DNA of 27,738 nucleotides from JAAZNO01 sp012798275. GTDB taxonomy: Bacteria; Chloroflexota; Anaerolineae; B4-G1; SLSP01. This document shows positions 8,581 to 17,004 of the stretch, piece after piece (position 1 is the stretch's first letter; every line of letters begins with the position of its first letter). The notes beneath the pieces are model-generated. The model worked only from the letters and a program-made list of their open reading frames with translations. It made no database searches and had not been told where the DNA came from. The stretch is from positions 1 to 27,738 of the forward strand of contig DAOPQD010000037.1 in assembly GCA_035347995.1 (NCBI GenBank), in the 5' to 3' direction. A program made the translations under genes and the position numbers.

Positions 8581-9695
8581 GCTACGAACATTTGGTGCAG
8601 CTGCTCGACGGGGCGGAATCTGAGGCAGATGAAAGCGGGCAGACAGCACGCTACTACGAGCAGAAAGCTGCGAAAAAGGAAGCAGCGGAAGCCATTCGTG
8701 AAGCGTGGAAAGAAAGCCGGTTGAAACAACGACATTTGGGAAGCCCCGATTGGGCATTCTGGTCGTGGATGGCCGCCCCTACAGTGAATTTGGAAACGTT
8801 GCCTGACTATGCGCTCTTCATCCAGTTTCGCTTTCGCCTGGCCGGGGCTTATCTTTCTAAAGACGAACGCGCCTTTTATTTGATGGATAACCCCTTACGC
8901 CGAGACAGGCTGTCGCAATTGCCCTATGTGGCCCCAACCGGTTGGAAAGGCAGTTTGAGGGCCGCCTTGCATCAGCTCCAGTACAATGCTGCACATCCAG
9001 CAGTACAGCGCTTATTGGGCAATGCCAAAGGCGAGGCCGAGGATTTCGCTGCAGGACGACTTCAGTTCTACCCCAGTTTCTTTACCGAACAGGGCGTGGA
9101 AATCATCAACCCCCATGATCGAAAGCGCAAAGTAGGAAAGAATCCCATCCTCATGGAGTGTGTTCCAACCGGTGCCGAAAGTGTCTTCTCACTTTTGTAC
9201 TTCCCCTTAGTTCAATGGCAGCACCAAGACGATGAAGAATTACTGGCAGGGGTTGCCGAAGATTGGGAGGTCTTAGCCGCCGGGCTGCCGGCGCTGTTCT
9301 GTACCTATGGCTTCGGCGCAAAAACCGGCAGCGGGCACGGCATAGCGCAGGAGAAATTCGCGATTGACAAGCACAAAAAGCGCGACCGCCAACCTGGCGG
9401 AAGCATGGTTGCTAAATTCGTCCCGGAGGGGGAACCTTTAGTGGTTAGACAATTTGAAGAGAGTTTCGGCGCGATGGACGAATGGAGTGCAACTGAATGG
9501 CAAGAAGTGCTGAAACCAACCGAATTGGAGCAGTATCAGATTGCGCTTGCCGCAAGGGAACGCCAGGCACAGATCAAAGCTGCAGGAAAAATGGAGAGCG
9601 AGCTGGAAACCTTTGCTGATTTGCAGCAGACCCTGAATGCTTGGGCCGCTGAGATACGCGGGTTGGCAGCTGCCAAAGGAGACCGCCATGACTGA
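8577..9695 (+). CDS. Cas7-family RAMP protein (Cmr6-like) of type III effector
   Basis: This 372-residue RAMP protein starts in the ATGA overlap with cmr1. The first ~60 residues are charged and helical. The RAMP core follows: FIQFRFRLAGAYLSKDE (about 81-97), LPYVAPTGWKGSLRAALH (115-132), equivalent to the IPGSSLRG segment of Cas7 proteins, and the glycine-rich loop GFGAKTGSGHG (245-255). The C-terminal ~90 residues are again helical. Asp residues at 96 and 104 (DNPLRRD) lie where Cas7 backbone proteins may carry a cleavage loop, but I cannot assign catalysis. Context and the similar position in III-B/III-C operons suggest the Cmr6/Csm5-like capping subunit. The last 8 nt overlap the start of cas10. 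Confidence 0.8.
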   Translation: MSYEHLVQLLDGAESEADESGQTARYYEQKAAKKEAAEAIREAWKESRLKQRHLGSPDWAFWSWMAAPTVNLETLPDYALFIQFRFRLAGAYLSKDERAFYLMDNPLRRDRLSQLPYVAPTGWKGSLRAALHQLQYNAAHPAVQRLLGNAKGEAEDFAAGRLQFYPSFFTEQGVEIINPHDRKRKVGKNPILMECVPTGAESVFSLLYFPLVQWQHQDDEELLAGVAEDWEVLAAGLPALFCTYGFGAKTGSGHGIAQEKFAIDKHKKRDRQPGGSMVAKFVPEGEPLVVRQFEESFGAMDEWSATEWQEVLKPTELEQYQIALAARERQAQIKAAGKMESELETFADLQQTLNAWAAEIRGLAAAKGDRHD

Positions 9696-12600
9696 TTCAT
9701 TGTTGCAACGCGCCAAAGCCGTCCGCGAGACCGTCCTCCTGGCCGAACTGGGCGCCTGGCTGCACGACCTGGGTAAGCTGAGCCGCTTGTTTGTGCTTCA
9801 CTTCATAAAAGAAAAGCACATCACATGGTACCATGAGCATGTTTTTGAGTATGACCATCTTGGGAACGACCATAAGTCCCTGATGGACTGGCTCAATGAG
9901 AAGCGCTTTGAGAAAGGGAAAACAAGTCTGGAGTCATTGGTAGTAGGACACCACCGCACGGATTGGAAAGACTTGACCCACTGGCAACGGTTGTTAGTGT
10001 GCGCCGACGGCAACGAATCGGGCGAAGATGAATACAACGCCGCCGGGTTAGCACAATCGCCCCCGGTACAACGCGCTACAGTGTTTGGACTAGAAGACGA
10101 ACTGGATTTAACGCAAATGGAGCGCCTTCGTTTCGCGTTCTATACCAAATTGGAGCGTTTGCGTGTACTGGTTCCCAAGCTGAGTAAGCCTCTGACAGAT
10201 GCACAACGCAAACAGCTCCAGGATGAAGTATTCAACGAGGGCGAATGGAAATTACAGCTGCCTTCATTTTGTTGTTACGGGCGTGACGTGCTTTGGTCAC
10301 TTGTGGATGTGACATTCCATCACAGCCTTGGTAAAACCCAGCGCGCCGCCAACGACATCCGCCTGGATCAGCACGTCTGGGGCGTCGCCAGCCGCTTCAA
10401 GGCTTTTGTGATGCGTGATTTGCTGGAGCCGCCGCCTGTCGATACAGAGGGCAAGCCCGTTGTGCGCAACACGTTCCGCCTGCTCACCGTACAATGGAAT
10501 TCCTGGGAAGCCATCACGCCCTTTGAAAAGCTCTCGGACGTAGTGGGTCGAATGGCGATGATTACGCAGGTGCGCCACGCGCTGCGCCAGGCCATTGAAA
10601 CTGAACATGCTATCGGCAACCGCATCTATGAGGACGATGACGGCATCCACTTCCTGGTCGCGGATGTGGAATGGGGCACCGAACTGGAGACGCTGGTGCG
10701 CAACATCGTCAACGATGCGAGCGGCGGCGAGCTGCTGCCGGTAGTAACCCTGAGCGGCCCAACCGAACGGGTGACAGACCTGGCACGCCAGATGGCGGAA
10801 GCGCGTAAGACATTGCCCATCGTGGGGAGCCCTGTATGGTTGGAAGGTTGGCAGAGGGAGGGCGCAACAGAACTCTGCCCGGTGTGTCATCGCCGCCCAT
10901 CGCCCGGCGACGGCGCTTTGTGCTCCTGGTGCAAAGAGCAGCGGGACGAAGGATTCAGGCAACGCCACGCCCAGAGCGGCATACCGCAAGATAAAAGGCG
11001 AGCCGATGCGTCGTCGGCTGAAGCGCAATCCGAGTCTACCCAACCTGCTGGCACGCTGCAAACCGGTGAGCTCGCTGACGAGCGCGGCAAAACGGCGCTC
11101 ATCGTGGCGCGCTTCGATTTGGAAGACTGGCTCAAGGGCGATTTGCTGCACACGCTGTTCATCACCTCGCCGCAGGATGTGGCGCAGAGTCAAGACCTTA
11201 CTGACGCCTCGGATTGGGATTGGCGACGCCTACGTACAATGTTGCAGTTGAAAGAAACAGCTTTGGCGGAACTGGACGCTTATGAAGCCGCAGTGAAGCA
11301 GGCAGAAGACACATTGAACAGCAAGTGTAAAGACCTGCGAGAGCAACACAAGCAAGAAGATGGGGAAAAAACTAAACGCCAGAGATTTGTTGAAAATACT
11401 GGTATGCCAGTGGAGCGCAGGCAAGCATTGCTTGCCGAATGTGATCGTAAGTTGCGTGATACGGCAACCAGAATTGCGGTGCTTGAAACGGAAACGGCAG
11501 CGCTCAATGCACAATTGGAAGCCATACGCCAACAACCGCTTTCCCCTGAAGCACGCATTGCACGTTTCTCGAAAAAATACAGCCGCTTGGATAAAGCCGT
11601 AGAGCTTGCCGCTGAGATAGCTAAAGACTATGGATTATCACCGGATGACGCGCTCCTTCTCGCCCTGGCCCGCAAAAACCCCTCGGCGGGACGGTTGCTC
11701 CGCGTCTGGCAGACGACGGAGGAGTTCCTGCAAGGCCAGGCGGACGCGCTGGCCGGGGCGGTTGGCCCGCAACGCCAACGCGCGGTACTTACTTTGTACG
11801 GCACAACGCCGCCAGAGGGCTACTCCACTGCTGAACTGCCCGGCCTGGGCGCGGTGGACGTGTGGGTGCGCACCGACGACAAAGTGTGCAAAGTGCAAAC
11901 CGCGACTTATCTCAAGGCGAAGCAAATTGAGCGCCTCAAAGCTGCCGCAGCGACCGGCGCGCCGCTGCGCTGGCTTTCCGGAGAGGGGGCGACCAGAACC
12001 GGCGAGGCGACCATCGTGCACGTGGACGTTGAATCCTACGCCCCCTACCAGGTTATCACCCGCAGCCCGAACCTGCTGCTGGCGATGGTCCCCGCCGACC
12101 GGGCGTTGGAGATTGCGCAGCAAATCCAATCCGCCTACGCCGCGGAATTCAGCAAGGTGCAGGGACGGCTGCCCTTTCACGTGGGCCTGGCTTTCATGGA
12201 CGCGCACTACCCGATGTTTGCCGCGCTGGATACCGCCCGCCGGCTGGCGGAAACCTTTGATACATTGGGCAACCGGTGGATGGAAGCCCAGATTCGCCAG
12301 GTGGAGGAAACGACTGGCGCCGGAGACGGCAAAGACTACACCCTGGAGTTGGAGAGCGCGCGCTTTGGAAGCTGGAAATGGACGATTTCCGCCCGCCTGG
12401 GCAACGGCGCGCCGGACTGGTACCACCCCTACGTCCTGGTCAAAGCGGGCGCCGACCTGGAGCAGCGCGGGATGAGCCTGCAGGGACCGCAGGGTCGCTG
12501 GGTGCATGTCTCACAGGTGGAGGTGGGCGATACCATCAGCTTCCTGCCCAACCTATACGACTTTATCTCGCTGGATACGGTGAGCCGCCGCCTGGAAGCG

Positions 12601-12993
12601 GGCTTGCTGCCGGATGCCACGCGCCGGGCGCACCCGCTCCTGGGATCGCGTCACAGCCCGCGCCCGTACCTGCTGGAGCGCGTCAACGAGCTCCAGGCGG
12701 TGTGGGACGCGATCTGCAATGTCTCGGGGATGTCTGAATCCCGCCTGCAAGCGGCGACGACGCTGCTGGCGCGCAAGTGGGAAGAGTGGCAACTAAGCCA
12801 GCATGATACGCACCGCGCCGAGTATGCCTGGCTGGTCCAACACACCGTGGCGCGGGATTTCGGCGGCAACCCTGTGATCGAACAGGCGATCCTGGACGGC
12901 ATGTATTTTGATGTGATTGATCTTTATCGGCATATTCTCAAACAATCCCTTGAAAAATCAAAAACGCAAACCACAGAGGAGGCAGCGTCATGA
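9688..12993 (+). CDS. cas10: Cas10 with intact HD motif and degenerate cyclase motif (III-C, Csx11-like)
   Basis: The ATG at 9688 is preferred because AAAGGAG precedes it and the text then reads straight into the HD domain. The product is 1101 residues. Domain order: HD nuclease at the N-terminus (LHDLGKL, H26-D27; further His at GHHRTDW); a zinc ribbon C397-x2-C400-x11-C412-x2-C415; a palm-like strand (LIVARFDLEDWLKGD); a long coiled-coil-rich stretch (about 520-617); then the second palm. There the segment RSPNLLLAMVPADRALE aligns with the family's GGDDVLALLP-type strand, so the cyclase GGDD is replaced by S793-P-N-L796. DAHYPMFAALDTARRL, normally after that motif, is retained. Loss of GGDD with retained HD is the known hallmark of subtype III-C. 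I infer ssDNA cleavage by HD and no cyclic oligoadenylate production. No CARF effector or ring nuclease gene is nearby, which agrees. Confidence 0.9.
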   Translation: MTDSLLQRAKAVRETVLLAELGAWLHDLGKLSRLFVLHFIKEKHITWYHEHVFEYDHLGNDHKSLMDWLNEKRFEKGKTSLESLVVGHHRTDWKDLTHWQRLLVCADGNESGEDEYNAAGLAQSPPVQRATVFGLEDELDLTQMERLRFAFYTKLERLRVLVPKLSKPLTDAQRKQLQDEVFNEGEWKLQLPSFCCYGRDVLWSLVDVTFHHSLGKTQRAANDIRLDQHVWGVASRFKAFVMRDLLEPPPVDTEGKPVVRNTFRLLTVQWNSWEAITPFEKLSDVVGRMAMITQVRHALRQAIETEHAIGNRIYEDDDGIHFLVADVEWGTELETLVRNIVNDASGGELLPVVTLSGPTERVTDLARQMAEARKTLPIVGSPVWLEGWQREGATELCPVCHRRPSPGDGALCSWCKEQRDEGFRQRHAQSGIPQDKRRADASSAEAQSESTQPAGTLQTGELADERGKTALIVARFDLEDWLKGDLLHTLFITSPQDVAQSQDLTDASDWDWRRLRTMLQLKETALAELDAYEAAVKQAEDTLNSKCKDLREQHKQEDGEKTKRQRFVENTGMPVERRQALLAECDRKLRDTATRIAVLETETAALNAQLEAIRQQPLSPEARIARFSKKYSRLDKAVELAAEIAKDYGLSPDDALLLALARKNPSAGRLLRVWQTTEEFLQGQADALAGAVGPQRQRAVLTLYGTTPPEGYSTAELPGLGAVDVWVRTDDKVCKVQTATYLKAKQIERLKAAAATGAPLRWLSGEGATRTGEATIVHVDVESYAPYQVITRSPNLLLAMVPADRALEIAQQIQSAYAAEFSKVQGRLPFHVGLAFMDAHYPMFAALDTARRLAETFDTLGNRWMEAQIRQVEETTGAGDGKDYTLELESARFGSWKWTISARLGNGAPDWYHPYVLVKAGADLEQRGMSLQGPQGRWVHVSQVEVGDTISFLPNLYDFISLDTVSRRLEAGLLPDATRRAHPLLGSRHSPRPYLLERVNELQAVWDAICNVSGMSESRLQAATTLLARKWEEWQLSQHDTHRAEYAWLVQHTVARDFGGNPVIEQAILDGMYFDVIDLYRHILKQSLEKSKTQTTEEAAS

Positions 12994-14066
12994 CCGCAGA
13001 ACCCTATTCGCAAAAAGTGTACTACAGCCTGGCCTTGGACCCCATCCACATCGGGATGGGCGGCTACCGCCTCGGCGAGGTGGATTTGACCATCGTGCGC
13101 GAGCCGGGGACGCACCTGCCCAAGCTTCCCGGCTCCAGCCTGGAGGGTACCAGCCGCGCCTACACGGCGATGCGCGCACAGAACTATCGTCGCCCGGCCA
13201 ATCCCAAGCCGACGTATGACCCGGACACCGGGACCATCCAGCCGCCAGCCGATGATTCCAAACCAGAAGGCCATATCAGTTGCGCCGGCAAAGGCGGCGC
13301 GGATGGCTCCGAACACTGTGGCGACATCAACTGCCCCGTCTGCGTGACCTACGGCTTCACCATCGGGCCGCGGAACCGCAGCTTCCACGGCCTGGCGCAG
13401 TTCTATGACGCGCAGCTCCTCTTCTTCCCCGTGCACAGCATGGTCGGGCCGGTATGGGTGACCGCGGCGAGTGCGTTGGCGGCGGTCGGCTACGCGCTGC
13501 CCCCCGCGCAGAAGGCAAGCGGCGACAAAATTCGCACAGTTAAGGGCCTGGTAGCGCACAAACCTCCCCGCCGCTGGGGATTGAACCTGGGCTGGCTGTT
13601 CCTGGAACTGGCGGGCGAAGACCTGGACACAGCCGCGTTGTGGCAAGGGGTGGGACTCCCCCCCGGCCTGGAAGCGCTGCAAGACCGCCTGGTGCTGCTC
13701 CCCGAAGACCTCTTCAGCCTGGTGGTCAACAGCAACCTGGAAGTGCGCACTTCCGTCTCCATTGACCCGGCGACCGGCGCGGCGGAAGAGGGTGCGCTGT
13801 TCACCTACGAGGCGCTCCCGCGCGGGACGGTGTTGCAGTTCCCGGTCACCTATCACGACCCGCAGCACTATGTCTTCCCCACCTGGAATGAAGCGGTGAA
13901 GAGAGTGGAGCCCGAGCCCTTCCCCACGGACCGCACCGCCGCCTGGGTGCAAACGCAGGTGGAAAAGGGCCTGGCGCTGATGGAGTATCTGGGTGTGGGC
14001 GGGATGAACACGCGCGGCTTTGGCCGGCTCAAGGTGCTCAATCTGGGCGCGGAAGGAGGCAAGTGA
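12990..14066 (+). CDS. cmr4: Cmr4-like Cas7 backbone subunit with RNA-cleavage Asp
   Basis: This 358-residue RAMP protein starts in an ATGA overlap with the cas10 stop. It has the Cas7 pattern HIGMGGYRLGEVDLTIVRE (residues 20-38) followed by LPKLPGSSLEGTSR. D32 in GEVD occupies the place of the target-cleaving Asp of Csm3/Cmr4, so the complex should cut target RNA at regular intervals. A Cys-containing segment (HISCAGKG... CGDINCPVC, about 92-117) could bind zinc. The C-terminal part has GVGGMNTRGFGRLKVL, the glycine-rich loop. As the backbone subunit it would be present in several copies per complex. A ribosome binding site for the next gene (GGAAGGAGG) lies in its last codons. Confidence 0.88.
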   Translation: MTAEPYSQKVYYSLALDPIHIGMGGYRLGEVDLTIVREPGTHLPKLPGSSLEGTSRAYTAMRAQNYRRPANPKPTYDPDTGTIQPPADDSKPEGHISCAGKGGADGSEHCGDINCPVCVTYGFTIGPRNRSFHGLAQFYDAQLLFFPVHSMVGPVWVTAASALAAVGYALPPAQKASGDKIRTVKGLVAHKPPRRWGLNLGWLFLELAGEDLDTAALWQGVGLPPGLEALQDRLVLLPEDLFSLVVNSNLEVRTSVSIDPATGAAEEGALFTYEALPRGTVLQFPVTYHDPQHYVFPTWNEAVKRVEPEPFPTDRTAAWVQTQVEKGLALMEYLGVGGMNTRGFGRLKVLNLGAEGGK

Positions 14067-14067
14067 G

Positions 14068-14439
14068 ATGCCCTACCAACAGCTGGAAGCTGTGTGTGCC
14101 CACTACGGCGGCGCAATCGAGCAACAGAAAGGCAGCGACAAAGAGGCCAGGCGTCTGGGAACCATCATTCGCAATGCCCTGGGCGTGCTGCGCGAGGATG
14201 GTGTATTTGCGTTTTACTTGTTCCTGCGATACCGATGGGAGGATGGCGGCAAAGTCATTTGGCCGCAGTTGAAGGCGCTCTGGCAAAACGACGCGATCGG
14301 CCCCCTGCTCACCGGCGCGGGCAGCGACCGCGACCAGGTGATCGCCCTGACCGACGACCTGCAGGCGCTGCTGCTGGCGCGCGACGTGGCCGAGCGGACG
14401 CTGGTGTACGCGCTCTACGGCCTGCGCGCCAAGGGGTGA
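14068..14439 (+). CDS. cas11: Cas11 small subunit (Cmr5-like)
   Basis: The product is 123 residues, mostly helical, with the length and position expected of the type III small subunit. The ATG at 14068 lies one base after the cmr4 stop and follows GGAAGGAGG. Recognisable segments are GSDKEARRLGTIIRNALGVL and VAERTLVYALYGLRAKG; the last resembles the C-terminal helix of Cmr5 proteins. Several copies would line the inner filament of the complex and contact target RNA. The call depends mainly on size, helicity and operon position, since small subunits diverge strongly. Confidence 0.78.
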   Translation: MPYQQLEAVCAHYGGAIEQQKGSDKEARRLGTIIRNALGVLREDGVFAFYLFLRYRWEDGGKVIWPQLKALWQNDAIGPLLTGAGSDRDQVIALTDDLQALLLARDVAERTLVYALYGLRAKG

Positions 14440-14443
14440 GGCG

Positions 14444-15343
14444 ATGAGCTGGCAGGCCGTAACTCTGACGTATCGCGCCCGGTCGCCGCTGTTGCTGGGT
14501 CGCTATCCGCTGGGCTTCATCCAGCGAACGCGGACCTTCATCCCCGGCTGGACGCTCTGGGGCGCGCTGACCGCAACGCTGACCCGCGCCTGTTTCCCGC
14601 AGGCCGACGGTGCCCGCTACGAGGCCGTCGGCGCGTGGGTGGAGCACAATCTGCTTACCTCGTATGCCTACCTGCTGGTGGAGGGTGGACTCGCCGCGCC
14701 GCACTTCCGGGATGGCGGCTGGTACTACGGCCCGCTGCCGGCGACGCAGTTTGAGGCGCGCTTCGTCACCTCGCTGGGGCAAACCGCCGTCGCACCGGGA
14801 AGTCTCACTGCAGAGACCAACACCCTCCACGAGACCGAGACACTCTCGCCCTACGACCTGGCGACGGGTGAACCCGCGCGCTGGCGCTTCACGCTGTACC
14901 AGCGCGGCAGCGAGGAGGTGAGTCAGTCAGAAGACGAGATGCTGGCCGCATTGACACCGGCGGCGCTCCTGGCAGCGCTGCGGACGCTGGTGGTGGGGGC
15001 CGATCGCAGCGCCGGCCTGGGGCGGCTGGAACTGGAAACCGCAGGCGCGTGGCAGGCGGTGGCGGGCAACGCCTGGCCCGTGCCGCTGGACCGCGATGGG
15101 CCGACGTTGCGCGCGCATGTCCGCGTGGCCGATCTGGACGGCAACCAGGTGCGCGGGCGCGCGGAGGTCATCCCCTGGCGTTGGTGGAAAAACACCCCCG
15201 ATCCCGATGGACGGTCCTGGGGACCGGGGCAACAGCAAAGCGTCCAATGCTGCTACGTCCCCGGCTGCGAGGTCGCGGACGACTGGCAGCCGGTCGTTGG
15301 ACCGTGGGGTTTCTGGCAGGCACAGCATAAATGCGGGGCGTAA
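14444..15343 (+). CDS. Cas5/Cmr3-like RAMP protein
   Basis: This 299-residue protein has two RAMP features: the first strand and loop LTYRARSPLLLGR with FIPGWTLWGALTATLTR (residues 32-48), and the glycine-rich GADRSAGLGRLEL (185-197). It is the likely Cas5-type subunit that holds the crRNA 5' tag and contacts Cas10, because no other gene of the operon fills that role. It could instead be a further Cas7-like (Csx10-type) protein. It starts 4 nt after the cas11 stop, with AAGGGGTGAGGCG as the ribosome binding site. Its end overlaps the preceding frame of the next ORF, which lacks a normal start (see 15297-15890). Confidence 0.75.
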   Translation: MSWQAVTLTYRARSPLLLGRYPLGFIQRTRTFIPGWTLWGALTATLTRACFPQADGARYEAVGAWVEHNLLTSYAYLLVEGGLAAPHFRDGGWYYGPLPATQFEARFVTSLGQTAVAPGSLTAETNTLHETETLSPYDLATGEPARWRFTLYQRGSEEVSQSEDEMLAALTPAALLAALRTLVVGADRSAGLGRLELETAGAWQAVAGNAWPVPLDRDGPTLRAHVRVADLDGNQVRGRAEVIPWRWWKNTPDPDGRSWGPGQQQSVQCCYVPGCEVADDWQPVVGPWGFWQAQHKCGA

Positions 15344-15890
15344 TCCCATCTTAACGTCGCGCCACCCGGAAACCGGGCAGGCCGCCCGCCAGACCCGCGA
15401 GAGCCTGTTCACCCTCCTGGCGATCACCATCGCGTTAAGTGCGATTCTCAACGCTGTGATCAACCTGTTGGGCGCGCCCGCCTGGAACGATGGACGTTGG
15501 TGGGCGTGGACGCTGGGCTTGATGCTGGGCGGAACAGGCCTGGTGCTCCTGGGCATCGCGCACGATGACCGGCGCATCGGCCAGGTGGAGACAGAGATCG
15601 AATTGCTCCTCCCCTACCGTGTGACGCCGCGCGGCTCGGTGGAGTTGGATGAGCGGCGCTCTTATAACGTGACCCAGGGAGCGGCGGAAGCATGGCGGGC
15701 CTTCACCCAACAGACGGCCGTGCAAGTGCCGGACAAAGGAGCCTTCATCGAGGTCGTCAAGGTACAGCATTTCGACCTGGTGCGCTATCTACTGCTGCAG
15801 GGGCTTAAGCATTTCGGGGACGAACGCCGGCCGGGACACGCCCGGCATAGCTGGTTGCGCCTGGACTTCCCGCTGACGGAGTTCAGCTGA
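15297..15890 (+). CDS. Two-helix membrane protein of unknown function, start uncertain
   Basis: From about 15330 the frame encodes a convincing protein: a polar N-terminus, a first hydrophobic helix (SLFTLLAITIALSAILNAV), a second (WWAWTLGLMLGGTGLVLLG), then a soluble part with LLPYRVTPRGSVELDE. I do not recognise a family. No ATG or GTG lies in frame near the expected start; the TTG at 15297, inside the cas5-like gene, is the best candidate (197 residues, helices about 37-58 and 67-88) but has no clear ribosome binding site. A frameshift or rare start is possible. The frame stops at TGA 15888-15890 and then continues open, in phase, into the next ORF, so the two may be one interrupted gene. 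Position directly behind the effector operon suggests co-transcription with it. Confidence 0.5.
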   Translation: MDRGVSGRHSINAGRNPILTSRHPETGQAARQTRESLFTLLAITIALSAILNAVINLLGAPAWNDGRWWAWTLGLMLGGTGLVLLGIAHDDRRIGQVETEIELLLPYRVTPRGSVELDERRSYNVTQGAAEAWRAFTQQTAVQVPDKGAFIEVVKVQHFDLVRYLLLQGLKHFGDERRPGHARHSWLRLDFPLTEFS

Positions 15891-15908
15891 GAGGCGCTGC
15901 CGCCGCGC

Positions 15909-16541
15909 TTGCAGGATAATCCATTTGCTGCGGCGGTTGGCCCGGCCCGTCCCCAAAGGCTATGGCTACCCGAGGGCGCCGTGTTGACTGCCGACATGAC
16001 CGGCGACTGCCTGTTGCGCCTGACGTGGCGCTGGCGGTGCTGGTTACGCTGGGGCCCGCGCGGTGAGATCCGCTTGCGCTGGCTGGGGCCGCTCTCTGAA
16101 GTGCGCCCGGAGAACAAACGTTATGAGTTGTTGACGGCCCGGTTGGATGCTGCGGCGGGGCGTCAACATGTGGTGGTGACGCGCCTGGTGGTGGAGGTGG
16201 ATACCCACTGGAATTTCCTGTTGTCCGTGGCCGGCTTCCGCGATTGGGGACTCAATCTGGCGCACCGGCTGGTGCAACAGATGGACTACCATGCCTGGTA
16301 TGAGTACCTGGTACAGCGCACGATTCTGGACCTGGATTGGAAAATCGGCTGGATCGAGAAAGGCGCGGAGCCGGGCCTGGTTGAACGCCTGCGCCGGTTG
16401 GATGAGCGCCTGGCGCGCCTGGAAGCGCACCTCTGGCCGGACGAACCGCCGGGCGGGGAGGCCACCGGCGCCTGGCTGAGCGGGTCCCTCCCAGCCAGGG
16501 GTCCGACCGTAGACGAGGATGAGGCTGCCACAGCGCCGTAA
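15909..16541 (+). CDS. Hypothetical protein, probable continuation of the membrane ORF
   Basis: A TTG at 15909 would give 210 residues, but protein-like sequence (EALPPRLQDNPF) already begins right after the upstream TGA in the same frame. This supports a single gene of about 415 codons (15297-16541) split by one nonsense codon. The sequence has a Trp/Arg-rich stretch (LRLTWRWRCWLRWG), a region DTHWNFLLSVAGFRDWGLNLAHRL, a probable coiled-coil or amphipathic helix (LVERLRRLDERLARLEAHL), and an acidic, Pro-rich tail. No known domain is recognised. It is followed by 463 bases without a gene. Confidence 0.5.
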   Translation: MQDNPFAAAVGPARPQRLWLPEGAVLTADMTGDCLLRLTWRWRCWLRWGPRGEIRLRWLGPLSEVRPENKRYELLTARLDAAAGRQHVVVTRLVVEVDTHWNFLLSVAGFRDWGLNLAHRLVQQMDYHAWYEYLVQRTILDLDWKIGWIEKGAEPGLVERLRRLDERLARLEAHLWPDEPPGGEATGAWLSGSLPARGPTVDEDEAATAP

Positions 16542-16613
16542 ACGCGGCCGGGATGCGCCAACGAACGTGTGAAGGTACAAACGTGGGCACGGTTTCTATT
16601 TTCCGAGAAAGTT

Positions 16614-16643
16614 CCCCTTCCCCCCGCGCGCGGAGGGAAGGGG
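16614..16643. repeat. REP-like long hairpin
   Basis: CCCCTTCCC (16614-16622) pairs with GGGAAGGGG (16635-16643), and the 12-nt middle contains the self-complementary CCGCGCGCGG. The whole folds into a very stable hairpin. The surrounding text (GGCCAGGGGATAGGAGGC) resembles a dispersed palindromic element common in GC-rich environmental bacteria. No T run follows, so it is not a standard terminator, although it could stop transcription after the 16541 stop. Confidence 0.6.
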
Positions 16644-16773
16644 CCAGGGGATAGGAGGCAAAAATTGATTCTCGATCTTCAGTAGTCGCCAGGAAATTTT
16701 CCGTTTTTCAGTCAGTGACTGAACATTTATCATGTGAACCATAGTGAGCGGAGGCTGCGACAGCTCACGGGTC

Positions 16774-16908
16774 GGCTGGGGATGGAATCCCCAGCCTGAC
16801 ACGAGCCAACCGCGCTGAAGCGCGCTGTTTGGGAGCTCGCTTCAGCGAGCTTGACCTGGCAGACCCGGAATTCATTCCGGGGCGGCCTGAGAGCGAACTG
16901 AAGTTCGC
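16774..16908. repeat. Cluster of five short palindromes with TGAA/TTCA loops
   Basis: Five hairpins lie in 135 bases: 16774-16796 (10-bp arms GGCTGGGGAT / ATCCCCAGCC, GGA loop); 16811-16824 (CGCGC/GCGCG, loop TGAA); 16834-16851 (AGCTCGC/GCGAGCT, loop TTCA); 16864-16881 (CCCGGAA/TTCCGGG, loop TTCA); 16893-16908 (GCGAAC/GTTCGC, loop TGAA). Stems differ in sequence but four loops are the same tetranucleotide or its complement. Most of the gene-free stretch 16542-17004 is accounted for by this cluster, the hairpin at 16614, and short repeats of TTCGCTGATTCGC before cas6. Confidence 0.75.
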
Positions 16909-17004
16909 GGTACGTGCGTCACGCAAGTGATTTTTTCGCTGATTCGCCTTTTCGCTGATTCGCTGACTGCTGACTCGCTGATCTCTATTTTCGAAGGAGC
17001 CCCT

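Noticed and set aside
15888..15890. Selenocysteine or recoded TGA in the membrane ORF
   Set aside because: No SECIS-like hairpin was evident after the TGA, and TGA serves as a normal stop in cmr1, the Cmr6-like gene, cas10 and others, so a nonsense mutation is simpler.
16614..16643. Rho-independent terminator after the hypothetical gene
   Set aside because: The hairpin is strong but is not followed by a T run; kept as a REP-like repeat instead.
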